Source of the DNA: an archaeon UBA55
GTDB taxonomy: Archaea; Undinarchaeota; Undinarchaeia; Undinarchaeales; Undinarchaeaceae
Length of the DNA: 16,639 nt
Direction: 5' to 3'
Assembly (NCBI GenBank): GCA_002495465.1
Contig: DAFN01000014.1
Coordinates: 39,680 to 56,318 of the forward strand
In this document: positions 13,516 through 16,639 of the stretch, piece by piece
Layout of the letters: each line of letters starts with the position of its first letter
Position numbering within the stretch: position 1 is the first letter of the stretch
The notes under the pieces: model-generated
What the model saw: the letters and a program-made list of their open reading frames with translations, nothing else
The model's database searches: none
Told to the model about the DNA's origin: nothing
Translations under genes and position numbers: made by a program

Positions 13516-14223
13516 ATGGCTCTGCCAATTCTAGAAGTAATCCGATGGAAGAGACTTTATTATTTTAGCCTCTTTGCATTCATCATCTCTGTCTTACTTT
13601 TCAAAATTAGTCCAGTCATATCGGCAATATTTATGTTTTCAATGCTATCGTGGTGGACTCTTCTTCCAGGAAGAATTTCACCATATCTTATGGAAATAAA
13701 TATAGGAGATTTTTTCACAGTTATGGTTGCTCTGCATATAGGCCCGATTGAAGGAGCAATTTTCGGATTCCTGAATATATGGGCAGGCCCTATATTCGGA
13801 AAAGCAGAAAGGATGCAACTGACAAGCAGAATATCAATTGTTGCAATTATTGCAACTCTTCTGGTACCCGCAATATACAATCTGACGGGGCAAAGCGTTC
13901 TTTATACTCTGTATGGATACTCAATAAGCTTTTACACAATACACCTTGCCTCAAGCCTTATGATATCACGGAGAGCTTTCCTGAACGTTATGAAATTCTC
14001 ACTTATAGCACTTCCAATGGCATTTATCACCAACAAAGCTTATCTCTCAGTATTTGGAGAATTTTCAGGGTGGATTGTAGGAAGTGGAATTGGCATCGGA
14101 AGTGAAATGATTTTGGCAACTGGGGCTATTATGCTATTTTTCAGCCTTATGAATTTCCGCGAGTTCCTAATTCAAAAAACAGGAAGTGGAAGTCCTCTAT
14201 TGAAGAGCGAGAAGCATATATAG
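13516..14223 (+). CDS. Multi-pass membrane protein of unknown function, possibly ECF S-component-like
   Basis: This 235-residue protein is mostly hydrophobic, with about six or seven likely membrane helices spread over residues 12-210 and short, sparsely charged loops. The glycine-rich helix pair GDFFTVMVALHIGPIEGAIFG (63-83) recalls substrate-binding subunits of ECF-type vitamin transporters. I see no decisive motif, so this is only a suggestion. The C-terminus is short and polar (KTGSGSPLLKSEKHI). It starts 7 nt after rpl44e and ends 21 nt before aIF2-alpha, all on one strand, so it is probably in the same operon. It occupies the position where archaea normally carry rps27e. No frameshift or remnant of rps27e is visible around it. 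Confidence 0.8.
   Translation: MALPILEVIRWKRLYYFSLFAFIISVLLFKISPVISAIFMFSMLSWWTLLPGRISPYLMEINIGDFFTVMVALHIGPIEGAIFGFLNIWAGPIFGKAERMQLTSRISIVAIIATLLVPAIYNLTGQSVLYTLYGYSISFYTIHLASSLMISRRAFLNVMKFSLIALPMAFITNKAYLSVFGEFSGWIVGSGIGIGSEMILATGAIMLFFSLMNFREFLIQKTGSGSPLLKSEKHI
14215..14223 (+). promoter_or_regulatory. Candidate internal TATA box for aIF2-alpha
   Basis: CATATATAG overlaps the last codons and stop of the membrane-protein gene and lies 22-30 nt upstream of the aIF2-alpha ATG. The spacing matches the leaderless promoters elsewhere in the window, so aIF2-alpha, Nop10 and PAC2 could be transcribed separately from the membrane-protein gene. Confidence 0.45.
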
Positions 14224-14244
14224 ACGCAGGGACAGGAAAAGGTC

Positions 14245-15033
14245 ATGGAAAATAAAACAAGAGCCCAAAAGTTTCCGGAAGAAGGCGAATTTGTAATGGG
14301 AACTGTTTCAAAGATTTTCCCCTATGGGGTTTTCGTCAAGCTGACAGACTATAATGGAGTTGAGGGTATGGTGCACGTCTCTGAAGTCTCCAATAAATGG
14401 GTCAAGAACATAAAAGACCATGTAAAGGACAAGCAGGTAGTCATTGTAAAGGTTTTGAAAGTTGCTCCGGGACGGGGACACGTTGACCTCTCTATAAAAT
14501 CTGTCAAGGACATTCACAGAAAGAAGATTCTTGATGCCCATAAGAGAAAACAGAGGGTTGAAAGAATTCTCTCAATGTCAGAAAAGAACGTAAAAAAAGA
14601 AAGTGTTGAGGAAGTTATGGATGCCCTTGAAGATGGCTATGAAGAGGCCTACTCTGCACTCGAAAAAATTCTTTCAGATGGAGAGAAAGCACTCGATGGA
14701 ATAGAACTCTCAGACAAGTGGAAAAAAGAGCTTGTAAAGATTTCAAATGATAATATTGAGCTCCCTGTAGTTTCGATAAAGGCAATTCTGGAACTGGAAA
14801 GTGATGAAGGAAATGGAATCGAAACGATAAGAACAGCTGTTAAGAAGGCGCGGGCTGCAAATGATGACAAAGACGTAAGTCTTGAGCTGAAATACAAAGG
14901 AGCGCCGCATTATTCTATACGGCTGATAGGACCGGACTACAAAAAAATTGAGAAAGTTCTTGAGAAAATATCAGCTGCTGCAATAGATGAAATGGAAGGA
15001 AGGGGCGGGAGTGGACAGCTTATTCGGGAATAA
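14245..15033 (+). CDS. eif2a: Translation initiation factor aIF2 alpha subunit
   Basis: Alpha subunit of the aIF2 trimer that delivers initiator methionyl-tRNA to the small ribosomal subunit. The 262 residues show an N-terminal S1-type OB domain (about 12-86) with GEFVMGTVSKIFPYGVFVKL, GVEGMVHVSEVSNKWVKNI and GRGHVDLSIKSV. A helical middle domain (about 88-175) and a C-terminal alpha/beta domain (about 180-262) follow. The C-terminal domain contacts the gamma subunit and ends EGRGGSGQLIRE. The length is usual. The region equivalent to the eukaryotic Ser51 regulatory loop is SNKWVKNIKDHVKDKQ. The stop codon overlaps the Nop10 start by one base (TAATG). Confidence 0.96.
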   Translation: MENKTRAQKFPEEGEFVMGTVSKIFPYGVFVKLTDYNGVEGMVHVSEVSNKWVKNIKDHVKDKQVVIVKVLKVAPGRGHVDLSIKSVKDIHRKKILDAHKRKQRVERILSMSEKNVKKESVEEVMDALEDGYEEAYSALEKILSDGEKALDGIELSDKWKKELVKISNDNIELPVVSIKAILELESDEGNGIETIRTAVKKARAANDDKDVSLELKYKGAPHYSIRLIGPDYKKIEKVLEKISAAAIDEMEGRGGSGQLIRE

Positions 15034-15203
15034 TGGCAAAAATTCTCCGGTGTACGAAATGCAGACAGTATACTATAAAAACTATATGTCCTAATTGCAA
15101 CGCAAGTACAGCCAGTCCTGAACCTGCAAAATATGATCCCAAGGACAAGTACGGAAAATATAGGAGACAGGCACGAACAGATGGAAACCTTCGTAAAGTA
15201 TAG
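15033..15203 (+). CDS. nop10: H/ACA ribonucleoprotein protein Nop10
   Basis: Small core protein of H/ACA box guide-RNA particles, binding Cbf5 for pseudouridylation of rRNA. It is only 56 residues long. Translation from the ATG at 15033 gives MAKILRCTKCRQYTIKTICP, then NC at 21-22. This is a zinc ribbon with Cys7, Cys10, Cys19 and Cys22. The family C-terminal segment follows, with YDPKDKYGKYRRQAR (34-48). The four-cysteine pattern and the PxKYDPKDKYGKYR-type motif are diagnostic. It overlaps the aIF2-alpha stop by one base and the following PAC2 gene by 23 bases. aIF2-alpha, Nop10 and PAC2 in this order is conserved in archaea. Confidence 0.95.
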   Translation: MAKILRCTKCRQYTIKTICPNCNASTASPEPAKYDPKDKYGKYRRQARTDGNLRKV

Positions 15204-15975
15204 AAAAAAACCTAAATTAAACAATCCAGTTCTTATAGAAGGACTTCCAGGATTCGGACAAGTTGGAAGACTTGTTGCAGAGCATCTTGTAAAAGAATTT
15301 AAAGGGGAAAAGTTTGCAGAGCTTTACAGTCCTCACTTTCCGCCGCAGGTCATGATAAAGAATGACGGGCTTATAGATATGATTTCAAATAACTTTTTCG
15401 CTATAAAGAGACCGAAGAAGAGAGATATTCTTGTTGTTATAGGGGAATCACAGGCGGCGACTATAACTGGGCAGTATGAAATCTGCGAGAAAATACTTGA
15501 TGTTGCAAAGGAATTTGGAGTTAAAGATGTTATAACAGTCGGCGGATATGCAATGGGCAGACTTATGAAGAGACCGAAGGTCTACGGAGCCGCTAATGAT
15601 AAGAAAGTAATAAAGGAATTTTCGAAGCACGGGGCAATATTCAAAACTAAAGGAGACAGAGGAGGAATAGTCGGCGCATCAGGTCTGCTTCTGGGACTTG
15701 GACAGCTCAGAGGAATGAACGCAGTATGTCTGATGGGAGAAACACCAGGGCATCCGCTTTTAATAGATGCAAAGGCGGCTGAAGAGGTTCTCAATATTAT
15801 AGGGACTTATCTCGGAGAAGACATTCCAATGGGAGAACTGGATAAGAGGGCGAAGGAGCTTGAGAAGTTCAGGCTCGGGCTTGAAAAAATGATGAGGAAG
15901 GCCATCCAGCAGGTCGAGAGGCAGGAAGAGAGTGAGCAGAAGAAGACTGAAGAAAAAGTCAAGTATATCGGTTAA
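15181..15975 (+). CDS. PAC2-family protein (proteasome assembly chaperone-like)
   Basis: This 264-residue protein matches the archaeal PAC2/proteasome assembly chaperone family. Its start region has VLIEGLPGFGQVGRLVAEHL (17-36). Further family features are IVVIGESQAAT-like strand ends (LVVIGESQAAT), YEICEKILDVAKEFGVKDVI, TVGGYAMGR, GGIVGASGLLLGLGQLRGM and MGETPGHPLLIDAKAA. Relatives such as the Pyrococcus Pba proteins assist archaeal proteasome assembly or unfolding; the role here is inferred. The last 45 residues form a charged, probably coiled-coil tail. The frame is open upstream to 15133, but that part is the Nop10 gene read in another frame. The ATG at 15181 gives the expected N-terminus, with a 23-base overlap with nop10. 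Confidence 0.9.
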   Translation: METFVKYRKKPKLNNPVLIEGLPGFGQVGRLVAEHLVKEFKGEKFAELYSPHFPPQVMIKNDGLIDMISNNFFAIKRPKKRDILVVIGESQAATITGQYEICEKILDVAKEFGVKDVITVGGYAMGRLMKRPKVYGAANDKKVIKEFSKHGAIFKTKGDRGGIVGASGLLLGLGQLRGMNAVCLMGETPGHPLLIDAKAAEEVLNIIGTYLGEDIPMGELDKRAKELEKFRLGLEKMMRKAIQQVERQEESEQKKTEEKVKYIG

Positions 15976-15985
15976 TTATTTTATA

Positions 15986-16639
15986 CTAAACTGAGTCTTC
16001 TATCTCGGTATTTGTAAGCTTCTTCCTACAATTTGTTATTTCGTCTGAAGAACCATATATTCCGAACTTACCTTTGAGTTGTTCTGTAACGCGATAGCCG
16101 TAATTAGATACAACGCTGATTGTACAGAAATCCTTGACGAAATTCATATTCCCTGTATAAGATAGTGAAAGTGTTTTTATGAGGTCCTGTTTTCCAAAGC
16201 GGAGTTGTAACTCAGCGTCAGCATATATCATTGACTGGTAATTACCTTGTTCCTGGTTTTCATTATCTTGAGGATCTGCCTGTCCTTGACCATTGTTCGC
16301 GTCATCACAAACATCCCCTACACCATCGCCGTCTGCATCAGCTTGATCATCGTTTGCTACAAATGGACAATTATCCCTGACATTAATTATTCCATCGTTG
16401 TCTACATCCGTAAACTCACAGGGACCTGCCAAAGTCAGCGTGGTTTCATTCATATAGCCGGAGCCTTTGTATCCGGCGAGACCGTCTCCTGTGTTTTGAA
16501 TTTTCAGGCGGATGCTGAAGCTATTTGCATTTTCAGAAATGATTAGAGGCTGATTTCTTAGTGACTCTATCTCTATTTGGACCGGACCTGCGCTCGGGAA
16601 ATTCTCTCCGGTTCCGCCTGTCTGGCCGCCGAGGCGCTC
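15986..16639 (-). CDS. Probable surface protein with calcium-binding type 3 thrombospondin-like repeat (5' end outside window)
   Basis: On the minus strand the frame stays open from the right edge (16639) to the TAG at 15986, giving the last 217 residues of a larger protein. The ATG at 16453 is internal. The first 60 visible residues look like a beta-rich extracellular domain (PVQIEIESLRNQPLIISE, then FSIRLKIQNTGDG). Next comes a calcium-binding segment, DVDNDGIINVRDNCP and DADGDGVGDVCDD, whose spaced Asp residues and cysteines match thrombospondin type 3 repeats. A Gln/Asn-rich spacer (NNGQGQADPQDNENQEQGN) and a second beta-rich region with two or more cysteines follow. No C-terminal membrane anchor is visible. 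The role is probably cell-surface adhesion or envelope structure, by inference. It converges with PAC2, with 10 bp between stops. Confidence 0.75.
   Translation of the reverse strand, partial: ERLGGQTGGTGENFPSAGPVQIEIESLRNQPLIISENANSFSIRLKIQNTGDGLAGYKGSGYMNETTLTLAGPCEFTDVDNDGIINVRDNCPFVANDDQADADGDGVGDVCDDANNGQGQADPQDNENQEQGNYQSMIYADAELQLRFGKQDLIKTLSLSYTGNMNFVKDFCTISVVSNYGYRVTEQLKGKFGIYGSSDEITNCRKKLTNTEIEDSV

Noticed and set aside
12873..13528. Minus-strand open frames over GINS and L44e
   Set aside because: They are antisense to conserved genes and show no recognisable domain.
13779..14105. Plus-strand 108-codon open frame inside the membrane-protein gene
   Set aside because: It is out of frame within a coherent hydrophobic protein, with no start signal of its own.
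15133..15180. Longer start of the PAC2 gene at 15133
   Set aside because: The extra 16 residues are nop10 read in another frame and do not fit the family N-terminus.
1..16639. CRISPR arrays, tRNA genes, insertion sequences or defence islands
   Set aside because: I found no repeated spacer pattern, cloverleaf-like sequence, transposase or terminal inverted repeats; intergenic gaps are all under 100 nt.

Overview
The window is a gene-dense piece of an archaeal chromosome. Nearly every recognisable gene is an archaeal information-processing or central-metabolism gene: ribosomal proteins L10e and L44e, RNA polymerase subunit L, transcription factor S, PCNA, GINS, archaeal primase, aIF2-alpha, Nop10, Dph2, archaeal-type signal peptidase and bifunctional FBP aldolase/phosphatase. 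The primase is a single polypeptide that joins a PriS-type catalytic domain to a PriL-type C-terminal cysteine domain. That arrangement is known from Nanoarchaeum and other DPANN archaea, so a DPANN-type archaeon is my best guess, though one window cannot settle it. Base composition is moderately AT-rich, with heavy use of ATA, AGA and AGG codons, and TGA is used as a stop.

Layout. 1-1117 (+): the end of a conserved archaeal gene (probably DUF1512), then rpl10e. 1119-2234 (-): a class I SAM-dependent methyltransferase. 2330-4921 (+): phosphoenolpyruvate synthase with an unusual acidic tail. 4918-5412 (-): a PAP2 phosphatase. 5439-6416 (+): dph2. 6492-7623 (+): rpoL, signal peptidase I and transcription factor S. 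7678-9276 (+): a 65-aa membrane protein, a 113-aa probable OB-fold protein, an 87-aa membrane protein, then PCNA. 9346-10191 (+): a secreted or anchored protein of unknown function. 10274-11374 (+): FBP aldolase/phosphatase. 11405-15975 (+): primase, GINS, L44e, a multi-pass membrane protein, aIF2-alpha, Nop10 and a PAC2-family protein. 15986 to the right edge (-): the C-terminal part of a calcium-repeat surface protein.

The stretch from PCNA to PAC2 is a version of the archaeal replication-translation neighbourhood (PCNA, PriS, GINS15, L44e, S27e, aIF2-alpha, Nop10) described by comparative genomics (Berthon, Cortez and Forterre 2008). Here the slot normally held by rps27e contains a 235-aa membrane protein. 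A secreted-protein gene and fbp sit between PCNA and primase. PEP synthase and FBP aldolase/phosphatase together point to gluconeogenic capacity.

Expression signals are mixed. Several transcription units have a TATA-like box 20-35 nt upstream of the start codon, giving leaderless or nearly leaderless messages (pps, methyltransferase, rpoL, the secreted protein, perhaps aIF2-alpha). Others carry Shine-Dalgarno sequences (the 65-aa membrane protein, dph2, fbp, the OB protein). Within operons, genes are coupled by 1-4 nt stop/start overlaps. No tRNA, rRNA, CRISPR array, insertion sequence or transposon was seen, and no gap between genes reaches 300 bases.
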